Source: Boesenbergia rotunda (taxonomy: Eukaryota; Streptophyta; Magnoliopsida; Zingiberales; Zingiberaceae). Taken from it: DNA of 64,000 nucleotides. Location: contig JAGFNQ010007726.1 in the NCBI GenBank assembly GCA_024364735.1, forward strand, positions 37,548 to 101,547. The letters are read 5' to 3'. The translations under genes and the position numbers were made by a program. Below, in pieces: positions 1 to 10,917 of the stretch. Every line of letters begins with the position of its first letter. The stretch's first letter is position 1. Under the pieces are notes generated by a model that had not been told where the DNA came from, did no database searches, and saw only the letters and a list, made by a program, of their open reading frames with translations.

Positions 1-36
<36 letters not shown>
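1..36 (+). repeat. (CAG)12 trinucleotide repeat coding for polyalanine
   Basis: Twelve uninterrupted CAG units open the window, followed by CAT/CAG variants up to about position 53. In the frame of the downstream ORF they read as GCA (Ala), not as glutamine. The array probably starts before the window, so its full length is unknown. Confidence 0.9.
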
Positions 37-39
<3 letters not shown>

Positions 40-269
40 CAGCATCATCATCAAAGGAAGAACCTTATAACTGCTTGGGATTCGAGGACTGCAAAGGAGA
101 TAGCTCATCGGAGTGGGAAGAGGAGTTGGGTTCGCCGGCGCCGCCCGTGCTGGAGATGCAGCATCTGGACTTCACGGAGGTGCCGTGGGACGAATCGGAG
201 AGCTTAAAACTGCGCAAGTACCCTTCATGGGAGATCGACTGGGACTCCATCCTTTCCTCCACCATCTAG
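3..269 (+). CDS. C-terminal end of an AP2/ERF-like transcription factor (5' part outside window)
   Basis: The frame is open from the window edge and stops with TAG at 267-269. It reads twelve alanines (GCA codons of the CAG run), a Ser/Lys/Glu stretch, an acidic Trp-containing segment (SSSEWEEEL) and an aromatic-acidic tail with KYPSWEIDWDSI. Acidic tails ending in a PS-x-EIDW type motif are, from memory, typical of AP2/ERF proteins of the RAP2-4/DREB A-6 type. No DNA-binding domain lies inside the window, so the family is an inference. Polyalanine plus acidic tail fits a transcriptional regulator in any case. The 3' UTR follows directly. The only other host-like coding sequence seen is captured, broken fragments. 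Confidence 0.55.
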
Positions 270-1025
270 TTCAGTCATCAGTCAGTGTGTGTCCCGAGTC
301 AAACTCAAGTGCCCAATGCAAATGGAATTTTAGACATTTGCCTTGGCTTGCACTTGTTTTTTTTAGTTGACAATTTAACCCGATTAATTTCAGGGTGATT
401 GTCAGGTAATGTCAAAGTTTCTTATTACCATTTGCAAGTGGATGAAACTGTGAATGAAATTCTGTCCATAAAAACTGTAAAATATATTGCTGAAATTATT
501 AAATATGAGACCATGAACACTATTAAATCTAACTATTATAGTAAAAAGGTAATTATCTTCCTCTAAAATATTTTTTAGGTTGTTTTAAGATTATATGATA
601 GGAGATAAATTATAAAATTAATTTATAATTTGCCATAAAAAAAATTAAATACAGCTATAAACTTGATGTACAATGAAAGCAGCAGCTGCATGCATCTTCA
701 CGGATTGTGTGGCACAAGATGCGCTTGGTGAAGAGGGCCAGCGGAGGATGCTGAGTCCCACAAGGAACCACCCAACCAATCCCGGCCACCCTCTGTCACC
801 GTTTATTCTTCCTTCCTTTGTTCCTTCCACATACAAAGAATCTTATCCCTTTTTTCCTTTCGGAAAACCACATCCAATGAGTCTTTTAAAGTGCATCAGT
901 TGCCCCCATGGATTACACAATTAACACCTACGTAATATTTGTTATAATAAAACTTAGATAAATTATTGACGGATATACGAATGTCTCGTTGAATATTTTA
1001 TCTCTTCTGTATAAAGGATGATTAC
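270..1025. other. 3' UTR and AT-rich intergenic DNA
   Basis: After the TAG stop the sequence turns AT-rich with short T and A runs and no convincing exon. The first few hundred bases are probably the 3' UTR. A short open frame at 673-924 has no recognisable domain. The stretch ends at the ACTAG target duplication of the gypsy element. Confidence 0.5.
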
Positions 1026-1030
1026 ACTAG

Positions 1031-2080
1031 TGATCTGGGGAGATATATGATCTAGGAAGATATAGTAAGATCCTCTAAAAAAGACTTAATTTGGAAGCTG
1101 AGTTAGAGTTAAGACAAAGAGAATTAACGGGATCCGTCGCTTTATGTTGCTAAGGGACAATCGGCTGCTTTTCGCGACAAACGACAAACCCGTCGACCCG
1201 ACCCGCCAACCCCGACCGGCCGACCCGCCCTGCCGACCGACCGATCGGTTGACTCGCCGACCCCGACCGGCCGACCAACAGATCGGTTGACCTGCCGACC
1301 CCGACCGGCCGACCGGCTGACCCGTCGACCACGACCGGCCGACTGGCCGACCCGCTGACATTCCTGGCTGACCGACCGACCTGCCGACCCCGATCAGCCG
1401 ACCGACAGACCAGGAATAGTCAGACCGTTACATACCAGGAATAGTCGAACCTCGATCCTTGGGCGATGGGTTCATTCCAAAGACATGGATATATAGCCGA
1501 GAAGCCTAGCTTATCTGACCGACCGCCTTTACTCAGTCGGCCAAACTTTGATAGGCTCATAGCTGCCCGATAGGACAAGCCCGAGTGATCGAGTGACCAC
1601 ATTACCCAAATTGGTTAACTATTATCAGGCTCCCAACAGCAATGAGATCTCCCAAATCTTCCCATTATAAGGAAGAGACGTCTGCCATAATCATGACTTG
1701 TCAGAGCATCAGACATTAATGAGGATAGAAGTGACATCTTGAATAGACCTCTAGGCATCTGTGACAGACCCACAGAGTGACTAAGGCTGCCAAAAGATCA
1801 GTTTGTCAGCTGGTCAGTTTTTAATGAGACAAGACAGCCTTGACAAGACAGGGAGCCTCCTCCTCCCCTATATAAAGGCCCTTAGTGCTTTAGAGAAGGA
1901 ATTCCGGCGACTGGAATTTTTCTTCTCCACCCCTTGTGTTCCTGTTTTAGTTCGACCCCGACTCAACCATGCCCTACTAGCTTTTGAGCCTGAGCCTGAC
2001 CCTGACCCACACGCTGCCGTAATTCGAGTCATCTCGGTCCAACTCAGTCATCTGAGCGAAAGCCCTATCCGCTTGTTGAA
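1031..2080 (+). repeat. 5' LTR of the gypsy element
   Basis: It starts TGATCTGGGG. Compared with the 3' LTR it has an extra 17-bp direct duplication at its very start (1031-1047 repeated at 1048-1064), and its last bases before the PBS have decayed. A TATA box (TATATAAA, 1869-1876) marks the probable U3/R border. The region 1190-1400 is a short version of the GC-rich minisatellite that is longer in the 3' LTR. Confidence 0.85.
1190..1400. repeat. GC-rich minisatellite inside the 5' LTR (short allele)
   Basis: Imperfect units of about 36-38 bp built from CCGACCCCGACCGG and GATCGG blocks. About 210 bp are present, against about 510 bp in the partner LTR. Long open frames on the minus strand are a by-product of the repeat. 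Confidence 0.8.
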
Positions 2081-2083
2081 ATT

Positions 2084-2100
2084 TGGCGCCGTCTGTGGGA
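2084..2100 (+). promoter_or_regulatory. Primer-binding site of the gypsy element
   Basis: TGGCGCCGTCTGTGGGA follows the 5' LTR within a few bases. The TGGCGCC start is the usual gypsy PBS complementary to a tRNA 3' end (tRNA-Asp type in related plant elements, from memory). Confidence 0.75.
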
Positions 2101-2124
2101 AATCTGCCTGATCGAAAGACGAAG

Positions 2125-4140
2125 ATGAGTGACTCCAACAAGGTGACACTTACTCTTTCCCAGGAAGACTTCGAGTTGCTGGTGGCTGTCAAAGCTCAAA
2201 AGTTAGCAGCCGAATAGAGGGCTGACTGCCGACCACCTCAGGAAGGTCCCTTTGAGGTGGCTGCTCGGGTTGGCACAGAAGGCGAGGTTCGCCCGGGTGG
2301 TAGTCTTTACTTCCGTCAAATGCTCTTCGGCCCGGCTGAGGGTGTGGGACAGTTCGACCCACTGGAAGTCACTTCCAGCCAGGCAAGGCTCAACAAAGGG
2401 AAGGCCCCGGCTGTCCAAGCTCCAGCTGATCACACCGGATTCCCCTTCTCCAGCCAAGTCCTCCAAGAGCCAGTTCCCAAGCATTTTCGACTCATGCCCA
2501 TTCCAGAGTAAGGAGGAGTCACAGACCCTGAATAGCACCTAATGAAGTTTGAGAATGCGACCTTACTGCATCAATTCACAGATGACATCAAGTGCCGAGC
2601 GTTCCTAACCACCCTGGCAGGGCCCACTCAGCGTTGGTTTGACAGACTCCCGGAAGGGTCTGTGTGAGAGTTCTCCGACTTCAAGAGACTCTTCCTCCAG
2701 CATTTTGCAAGCAGCAAGAGACATCATAAAACAAGCCTTAACCTCTTCGCCCTGAAGCAGAGCCCCAAGGAGTCCCTGTGGGCTTATATCAAAAGATTCA
2801 ACCAGGTCACACTGGATATGCCCACTGCTACCTCGGAGGTGCTAATTAGTGCCTTTGCCCAGGGCCTACAAGAAGGAGAGTTCTTCATATCGCTGATTCG
2901 AAACCCCCCGAAGGATTTTGAGAGCCTCCTGGGCAAAGCCGCTAAGTATGTGGACGTAGAGGAAGCACAAGCTGCTCGGCAACGGGAGGTCGGGCCCTCA
3001 CCTGTGGCTCCTTATAGTTAGAAGACCACACCTCCTGGAGGGCCCCTTCGAAGTCCTCGACCCATGGGGCAGAGACCCAAAGCTGAGTGAGACATAGTTC
3101 AACAAGTAGCCCAGGGATGCCTCCCCAATAGGTGGCAGCCTTATTGTTCTTTCCATAACAGTCATACTCATAGTACCTAGGACTGTTGGCAAGTCGGGCG
3201 ATGGCAAGCTCGCCCTGGCCGAGGAACTCCTCGAGGAGCCTATCAGGGAGGAGCTCGAGGTCGAGGAAGGGTGCAGCCAGATAGGCGAGATACAGACACC
3301 CAGGTGGCCACCCCCGCGGTGCGACAACTGTTCCCGACCCCCAGCTCTCCCAAACAGGGAGGAGATAACGAAGAGCAGCCGAATCAACAAAACGCCGTGC
3401 AGGGCTCGATTAATGTCATCTCAGGCGGCCCTACTTATGGAGACTCCAACCGAGCCCGAAAGTCTCAGGTGAGGCGCTTGGAGATCCACCAAGTGGGGAG
3501 TAGTTCTGCCTAAGCCCGAGGACCGCAGCTCGGCTTTGGCCCTTAAGACCTACAAGGAGTGGAAGTTACACATGATGATACACTGGTCATCACATCTATC
3601 ATAGCTAACTATCAGGTCCACCAAGCCATCGTGGACACTGGTAGTTTAGTCAACATCTTATACAAGAAAACATTCAACCAGTTGCAGATTGAAGCCAGTG
3701 AGTTGCAACCTGTAGCCACACCCCGTTTTGGATTTACGGGGAACGAGGTCCAACTGATCGGTCAAATCAAATTGGTCATCTCATCGGAGAAGAGCCCCTG
3801 AGGAGGACCCAATGGTCGACCTTCTTAATAGTAGATGCACCCTCTGCTTACAATGTCATCCAGGGCAGACCCGCGCTCAATGAGTTTAGAGCGGTAGCAT
3901 CTACTTTCTACTTAAAGGTAAAGTTCCCCGTTGGTGATCAAGTGGGAGAAGTGAGAGGTGACCAGAAGGTAGCACATTGATGCTATGCCAACGATGACCG
4001 AATGGAGGTACGGAAAGCATTCCGAGCCCCACCCTCTAGTTGCAACATGGTGCAGTCATCTCCTTGGGCTAAACTGAGAGAGCAAAAGGAGGAGGTTCAA
4101 CTCCTCCCCGATTGAGAAGAAACCAAAGTGAAAATAGCAC
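2125..4140 (+). pseudogene. gag-protease pseudogene of the gypsy element
   Basis: The frame starts MSDSNKVTLTLSQEDF and runs through a retrotransposon gag core (FLTTLAGPTQRWFDRLP, then LNLFALKQSPKESLWAYIKRFNQ). It next reaches the aspartic protease with DTGS at 3633-3644 and the stretch VDAPSAYNVIQGRPALNEF (about 3828-3888). At least eight in-frame stops interrupt it, for instance near 2215, 2510, 3020 and 3512, and a frame change occurs after 3800. No intact product is possible. No CCHC zinc knuckle remains recognisable. Confidence 0.85.
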
Positions 4141-4156
4141 CAGAGCTGGAGCCCTA

Positions 4157-4280
4157 ATGGGGAGGACCCTTCTTGGTGGTGGAGAAGCTAGGGTCAGGAG
4201 CATATTACTTGCAAGATGCTCAAGGAAAGAGGCTGGAAAGACCCTGGAGCACAACATATTTAAAGTTGTATCATGAGTAG
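4157..4280 (+). pseudogene. C-terminal scrap of gypsy integrase/polyprotein
   Basis: The translation GGPFLVVEKLGSGAYYLQD, then RLERPWSTTYLKLYHE and a stop, matches the end of gypsy polyproteins, where this strand follows the integrase core. It lies only about 15 bp after protease-region sequence. Roughly 3 kb of RT-RNase H-integrase have therefore been removed by a single internal deletion. Confidence 0.8.
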
Positions 4281-4348
4281 GACTCAGGGCAATCTTTGTA
4301 AAAGCATTCTGTAAATGTAAATATGATCAAGGCAACTTGCACTCGGAG

Positions 4349-5456
4349 TCCAGACTCTCGCTCAAGCGAGTTATAAGTGGGCATGCTCCCACGCATCCGT
4401 CGACCTCGGTGTCGATCGGGCGTGGCGGACCACGCTCGGTCGGGTAAGCTAGGCGGTGTCCAGACTCTCAGTCACCCAAGTTATAAGTGGGCATACTCCC
4501 ATGCACCCGCCGAACTCGGTGCCGGTCAGGCATGGCTGTCCATGCTCGGTCAGGCAAGCCGAGCGGCGTCCAGACTCTCGTTCACACGAGTTATAAGTGG
4601 TCATGCTCTCACACACCCAGCCAACCTCGGTGCTGACCGGACGTGGCTGCCCACGCTCCATCATGGTCTCACGAATGGTGTCCAGACTCTCGCATTCGTG
4701 TGAGTTATAAGTGGGCATTCTCCCACGCACCCACCGACCGTGATGACGGTCGGGCATGGCTATCCACGCTCGGTTAGGTAAGTCAGGCGGTGTCGAGACT
4801 CTCCCTCAGGCGAGTTATAAGTGGGCATGCTCCCACGCACCCACCGACCTCGACGACGGTCGGGCGTGGCTGTCCACGCTCGATCGAGTAAGTCAGGTGG
4901 TGTTGAGACTCTCGCTCAGGCGAGTTATAAGTGGTCATGCTCCCACGCACCCATCGACCTCGACGACGGTCAGGCGTGGCTATCCACGCTCGGTCGAGTA
5001 AGTCAGGCAGTGTCGAGACTTTCGCTCAGGCGAGTTATAAGTGGGCATGCTCCCACACACCCACCGACCTCGACGACGGTCGGGCGTGGCTGTCCACGCT
5101 CGATCGGGTAAGTCAGGTGGCGTCGAGACTCTCGCTTAGGCGAGTTATAAGTGGGCATGCTCCCATGCACCCGCCGACCTCGGTGCTGACTGGACGTGGC
5201 TGCCCACGCTCCATCATAGTCGCCTAAACGGTGTCCAGACTCTCGCATTCGTGTGAGTTATAAGTGGGCATGCTCCCACGCACCCGCCGACCTCGATGCT
5301 GACCGGGCGTGGCTGCCCACGCTTCATAATGATCGTCCAAGCATCATCCAACCTCTCGCCTTTGAGCGAGTTATAAGTGGGCATGCTCCCACGCACCCAC
5401 CGACCTTGCGACAATTCGGACGTGGCTACCCACGCTCCAAATGGTTCTCCCGAGCA
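4349..5456. repeat. 110-bp tandem satellite inside the gypsy element (about 10 units)
   Basis: The anchor TTATAAGTGG recurs at 4371, 4481, 4591, 4705, 4815, 4925, 5035, 5145, 5258 and 5371, i.e. mostly every 110 bp. Each unit carries two small inverted repeats: GTGGG..CCCAC, and GCGTGG with CCACGC around a 4-base loop. The second stem changes on both sides in the unit near 4529 (GCATGG/CCATGC). The array lies where the 3' untranslated part of the element is expected and encodes nothing convincing. Confidence 0.92.
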
Positions 5457-5461
5457 GTGTC

Positions 5462-7657
5462 TGATAAGCACGCGCGTCGTACCGCGAGTATCAAATACAA
5501 TTAAAGTATCAAATTCCTCTAAACTAATGTAGCATAGAGTAACTCGAGTTGTCTCCCAACGAATGTAATTGATACATGATAAACCTTAAGATCGTATGTT
5601 ATTGCTTTTGGATATGAAACTGGGGTTTGGATTTGAACGTTAAGACTATGAAAAGAAATAGCAAAGCATGTATGAAATCTAGTTCTAATTAAGGAAAGAC
5701 AATGCAGGTAAGGAAATCTAATCTAATCTAAACTATACTTGCAAGGATTAAGAGCAACATAAAGTAAAGCAATTAACAAAACCTAGATTAATCAAACCTA
5801 ATTACATCCAAATAAAAGCAAGAACTCGAAGCAATTAGAAGAGACAAGACAAGTAAGAATTAAGCAAACAAGAGACATGAAATTAAACCTAGAATTAAGC
5901 AAAACAAGAGACATGAAATTAAACCTAACTATAGAAGCATTTAGTCGAACAACTTATGAGCAGTATTCAAAATGGCATGAGTACGTGCAATTTGAAATGG
6001 GGAAGTTCCATCAACTACAAACATTCAATAATCAAACACATAACATTCAACAATCAAACACAAATTTGATGAAGCTGCTGCTGGATGAAGAATGCTGTGC
6101 TGTGAAGAAATGCTGCCGGAAATGGAAAACTGTGAAGAAGTTGCCGGATGCTATTGAAATTGAATTGTTGTGAAGTAGATCTGCTGTGCAAGAATTGCTG
6201 CAGGAAATGATGAAGAGCTGCCTGTGAAGAGGAAACTGCGAAGGAAATTTGCTGGATGGAGAAACTGCGATGAAGTAGCTGCCAAATCTGATGAAGCTGG
6301 ACAAAGTAGAAGCTGCGAAGGAATGTGAAGAAACTACTGCTGGAAATGAAGGAATTGCTGTAAAGAAATGGATCGCCGGCGATGAAGTGGATGATTGCTT
6401 CCCTCAACCCGAGAGAGAGCTGGCGGTGAAGATGTGGATGATCGCCTCAGAATCCTCTTCTCCCCCAACTCGAGAGAGTGTTGGATTGAAGGTTGACTAG
6501 GGTTCGGACCCCGAGCCCTAGCTTGTGGTCGGCGGCGAGATGAAGAGGTGGAGACTCCTCTTCGAACCCGAAGAAGAGACCCTTACTCTCTCCCCTTCTA
6601 ACCCGAAAGGAAGAGGTGGAGATGGAGGTCAGAAGACCGACCGGCGGCTGTGGAGATGCGGGCCGTCGGAGGTGAGGGTGGAGAAGATCGAGAAGGTCAG
6701 ATGGAAGGATTTCCCCCTCTGAGAAGATGTGATCGAGAAGAAGTGATCTCCCCTTGAGCCGATGCCCCGAGGGTTATTGATCGGTTCACCCTTCTGTTCC
6801 GGTCCAGCACTTGGGTTCGGTGGCCCTAAGGTTCGGTCCAGCCTCGGGTTTGGCCCAGTCTGCCAAGCCAGAGCTCACAGCTCAGTCCTTTGGTTCAGCC
6901 AGCCTTAGCCCAACAGTTGGGTTCGCTCAGCCCTTTGGTTCAGCCAAGCTAGTTGAGTTCGACCCAGCCTCAGTGTGCAGCCCAGCAGACCAAGCAGTTC
7001 GGTTCAGTTTCAACCCAACTCTTGGTTCAGCCAAGCCAGAGCTTACAACTCAGAAGAAAATTAGCAACGGACGGCTGAGATCAATTTGGCATAATCCAAA
7101 GGTCAAATCTCTTCAGATCTGAACCAAACTCCACAGATCCCAATCAATGGTCCTGATCTACCTGTCCCCAGCTCGGATTAACCAGATCAGTGGCGGATGG
7201 TCCAGATCTTTCCTTTTCTTGAATGGATGGTCTAAAACATCTTGAGCTTGATCCAACGGTCAGATTACTTCTGATTTGGTTGAAATTTTCAGATCTTGAT
7301 CTATGGTCATGATTGACTCTATCTTGAACTCGGATTGACCAGAAGTTGACCGATGACTCAGATCTAGCCGTTCTCTGGAATGAACGGCTCCTATTAATCC
7401 GATGCTTGATCCCTTTGATCTGGATCCAATACTGACTTAAGTCTGACCCGATTTGATCTAGGTCCATGATCATTTGAAGCCTACAAAATGATATTCAAAT
7501 TTAGTACCAAAAATATCCCACATATACAAAGATTTGAATTAAAAGTCAAAATAGAGGAAATACATGAAACCTAATACAATTGCAAACTTAAGCATATAAA
7601 ATATGGATCAAACATGGATTTTAGAGCCTAAAATAATTAACAAAATGGTGGTTATCA
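5462..7657 (-). mobile_element. Solo LTR (2.2 kb) inserted in the satellite
   Basis: The insert begins TGATAA and ends TTATCA and is flanked by an exact 5-bp duplication GTGTC (5457-5461 and 7658-7662). Outside it the 110-bp satellite resumes in register. Read on the minus strand it begins TGATAACCACCATTTTGTTA, a typical look for a gypsy LTR. No PBS, PPT or coding domain was found inside. Purine-rich GAAG/CTG motifs at 6070-6400 give chance open frames. Confidence 0.82.
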
Positions 7658-7662
7658 GTGTC

Positions 7663-8150
7663 CAGACTTTTTCTCTCGCAAGTTATAAGTGGGTATACTC
7701 CCACGCATCCGCCGACTTCGCGGTAGGCTGAACGGGCATCCCATGCTTCATTAAGGTCTCTTGAGTGGCATTGAGACACTTGCTTTTCAGCAAGTTATAA
7801 AAACCGCTCTGCTCGACACTCTACCACTCAGTTGGCACTCAGCCGCTCTGCTCGGCACTCAGCTACTTAGCCACTCAGCCGCTCTACTCGGCACTCAGCC
7901 ACTCAGCTGGCCACTCAGCCACTCAACATTGCTCACACGCCTCAGCCATTCTGTTTGGTACTTAGTCGCCTGCTTGGTACTCTGCCACTCAACTTGGCAC
8001 TCAGCCACTCTGCTATGCCATCCGCTCGGCACTCCGTCATTCGGCTCTGCCACCTGCTAGACAATTAGTCATTCTACTTAGCTACTTGCCTACTCAGTCA
8101 TTGCTTAGTCGTTTACTTAGCTCTATGTTGCATGCTTGGCACCCGCAATC
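7663..8150. repeat. Remainder of satellite and a CACTCAGC-rich repeat
   Basis: 7663-7800 contains one more satellite unit (TTATAAGTGG near 7684) and a partial one ending near 7800. From about 7805 to 8060 the DNA is a short irregular tandem repeat built from GCACTCAGCC and GCTCGGCACT blocks, fading out by about 8150. Its plus-strand open frame is repeat-driven. Confidence 0.7.
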
Positions 8151-8479
8151 ATTCGCTTGATTCTATTTTTGCGATCGCATGGCACTTTACCGTTGCTCGT
8201 TTGGCAAAAATACTTAGTTGTTTTCCATACACAAATTTGTCACTCGTCTAACACGATCCAATTGTTCGCTTGGCATAACTAAATTATCTAACGACAACAT
8301 TCCGAGGGATGAAATACTGATCAGCTTGGTAAAATCTAAACTCATAGCTTCTGATTGGTTATTCTTCTATCAAAGGAGATCCAGTCTAACCTAATTCCAG
8401 GATGGAAAGTACGGGTGGAATAAGTCAAACCATTAGATTTAGTCTAGTCAGTCAGACTCACGCCTCCATTGACTAGACT

Positions 8480-8494
8480 TGAAGGGGAGATATG
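8480..8494 (+). promoter_or_regulatory. Polypurine tract before the 3' LTR of the gypsy element
   Basis: TGAAGGGGAGATATG directly precedes the TGATC start of the 3' LTR, the position used for plus-strand priming. Confidence 0.65.
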
Positions 8495-9789
8495 TGATCC
8501 GGGGAGATATAGTAGGACCCCCCTAAAAAAAGACGAAATTTGGAAGCTGAGTTGGAGTTAAGGCAAAGAGAATTAATGGGATCTGTCGCTCTATGTTGCT
8601 AAGGGACAATCGGCTGCTTTTCGCTGCAAACGGCAGACCCACCGACCCGACCGACTGATCCGCCGACCCCAACCGGCCAACCGATAGATCGGCTGACCCG
8701 CCGAACCCGACCGGCCGACCGATAGATCAGTTGACCCGCCGACCCCGACCGGGCCGATCGATAGATCGGCTGACCCGTCGACCCCGACCGGCTGATCGAT
8801 AGATCTGCTGACCCGCCGACCCCGACTGGCCGACCGGCTAACACGCCGACCCCGACCGGTCGACCGACAGATCGGCTGACCCACCGACTCCGACCGGCCG
8901 ACCGACCGACAGATAGGCTGACCCGCCGACCCCGACCGGCCCGACCGACAGATTGGCTGATCCGCCGACATTCCTGGCCGACCGACTGACTCGCCGACCC
9001 CGACCAGTCGACCGACTGACCTGCCGACATTCCTGGCCTACCAGCCTATCCGCCGACCCCGACCGGCAGATCCGACCAATCGACCGGCCGACCCACCGAC
9101 ATTCCTGGCTGACCGGCCAACCTGCCGACCCCGACCGGCCAGGAATAGTTAGACCGTTACATACCAGGAATAGTCGGACCTCCTTGGGCAATGGGTTCAT
9201 TCCAAAGACATGGATAGTCGAGTAGTCTAGCTTATCTGACCGACCGCCTTTACTCGGTCGGCCAGACTTTGATAGGCTCATGGCTGCCCGATAGGACAAG
9301 CCCGAGTGATCGAGTGACCATACTGCCCAAATTGGTTAACTATTATCAGGCTCCCAACAGCAATGAGATCTCTCAAATCTTCCCATTATAAGGAAGAGAC
9401 GCCTGCCATAATCATGACTTATCATAGCATCAAACATTAATGAGGATAGAAGTGACATCTTGGATAGACCTCTAGGCGGCTGTGACAGACCCATAGAGTG
9501 GTTAAGGCTGCCAAAAGATCAATCTGTCAGTTGGTCAATTTTTAATGAGACAAGACAGGGAGCCTCCTCCTCCCCTATATAAAGCCCCATTGGTGCTTTA
9601 GATAAGGGATTCTGGCGACTGGAATTTTTCTTCTCCACCCCTTGTGTTCCTGTTTTGGTCCAACCCCAACTCAACCTTGCTCTACTAGCTTTTAAGCCTG
9701 ACCCCGATCCACACGTTATCGTAACTCGAGTCATCTCGGTCCGACCCAATTATTTAAGCAAGAGCTCTATCCTCTTATCGACAGGATCA
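8495..9789 (+). repeat. 3' LTR of the gypsy element
   Basis: It starts TGATCC and ends GGATCA, followed by the ACTAG duplication. It is about 245 bp longer than the 5' LTR because of a longer minisatellite at 8635-9145. A TATA box (TATATAAA) lies at 9576-9583. Confidence 0.87.
8635..9145. repeat. GC-rich minisatellite inside the 3' LTR (long allele)
   Basis: About 13 imperfect units of 36-38 bp, with recurring CCGACCCCGACCGG, ATAGATCGGCTGACC and CCGACATTCCTGG blocks. It lies upstream of the LTR TATA box. It explains minus-strand open frames rich in VGRSGSAGQP, which are not genes. Confidence 0.85.
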
Positions 9790-9794
9790 ACTAG

Positions 9795-10917
9795 AATAAA
9801 ATATCTTCTGCAATTTATTCCTTTATAAATTGTGAGATCAGCTTGGAGGGAAGATGACAACTTGACCTATGCTGCAATTGAAAGTGAATCAATTAAAAGT
9901 TTAAGAACTTTGAATATGATTCTTTTCTCACCGAAGAATATATTCATTAAACTGATGGCTCTCACTTGGCTCCTTTTGATTTCTCCTTTCTCCTCACCAA
10001 TGAGATTCTTTCTGTTGACATTCAAGGTTAAGTATCCAATAAGGCGCTACAAGAATTTTTTAGCATAAGAAAGTGATTTTATTTTGGGGGAAAAAATCAA
10101 AAGGGTACTCCATATTTGTAAAATACTCAAATGAGTGTTCCATATATATATATATATATATATAGTTTGGACACGTACACACACTTCGTATCTTAACCTT
10201 ATTACTAAATTGACAATTTTAATATCAAAATTTTTACAAGACTTTTATAGTTTAAAGTTAAGTATTTACCTTTTTCTTTTAATCTCAAATTTTAATACCA
10301 TGAAATATGAGACGTCTCAAGTTACTTTTTTTTTAAAAAATATGATTGAACATTGTAACCCAATAAAAAAAGTGAACCCTAAGATTTTTTATTTTTAATT
10401 TTTTTAACCTGAATATTATAATCTAATTGGGAAGTGAACTCTAAGAGTTTTCGATTTTTAATTTTTTTAACTTAATTTTATAATCCAATTGAAAAAATGA
10501 ATCTTAAAATAAAATAAAAAAATATTAATTTTAGAATTAAAAAAGTTTTTTAAAAATTTAATATCCAAAATACCAAAAACAAACTAAATTTGATACCCAA
10601 AACACCTTTGCCTCTATTTTTTTATTTAATTATTTTATTTTCTGTGTTATTATAACAGTTATGACTAGTATTTCAACATATGATAATTTATCTAAAATAA
10701 CTACAATGTAATAAAGTATAACATTTCACTTTAATCAAAATTAGTACACATATAATACTATTATATCAAAAAAAAATACTAACTTTGTCAAAATTATTTA
10801 AATTTTTTTAAAATAATTTTGACTTAATTAGATTTCCTTCTCAAATTTAATGACTGCTGCACGTGGTAACAACTAATACAATACTAGTAGGGTAAATTTG
10901 ATTAGGGATTATACATG
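9795..10917. other. AT-rich intergenic DNA with an (AT)n microsatellite
   Basis: This is the continuation of the locus that preceded the gypsy insertion. An (AT)11-12 run lies at 10142-10164. Low-complexity A and T blocks dominate. The open frame at 9832-10068 has no domain and untypical codon use. No gene is supported. Confidence 0.6.

Larger units (their letters stand above)
1031..9789 (+). mobile_element. Degenerate Ty3/gypsy LTR retrotransposon with internal pol deletion
   Basis: Two related LTRs (1031-2080 and 8495-9789) bracket a primer-binding site, a stop-ridden gag-protease, a scrap of integrase C-terminus, a satellite array and a polypurine tract. The 5-bp duplication ACTAG flanks the element at 1026-1030 and 9790-9794, and the right LTR runs TGATC to GATCA. 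The protease context (DTGS followed by VNILY, then VDAPSAYN and GRPALNE) is that of gypsy polyproteins of the Tat/Retand type, from memory. RT, RNase H and integrase core are missing, so it cannot move on its own. A 2.2-kb solo LTR has inserted within it at 5462-7657. Confidence 0.88.

Noticed and set aside
1..36. Polyglutamine tract
   Set aside because: The only frame that continues without a stop into the following conserved tail reads the repeat as alanine.
4349..5456. CRISPR-like array of regular repeats and spacers
   Set aside because: The whole 110-bp unit is similar, not just a repeat with unrelated spacers, and the source is a plant genome.
4377..5504. Several 80-108-codon open frames in the satellite
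   Set aside because: They are the 110-bp repeat read in shifting frames. 110 is not a multiple of three and products do not keep one frame.
8591..9299. Long minus-strand open frames rich in Gly, Arg and Ser
   Set aside because: They follow the GC-rich LTR minisatellite unit by unit, as does a matching frame at 1086-1361. No domain or start context.
9832..10068. Possible small membrane protein of 78 codons
   Set aside because: Hydrophobic by base composition only, no family resemblance, no splice or promoter context.
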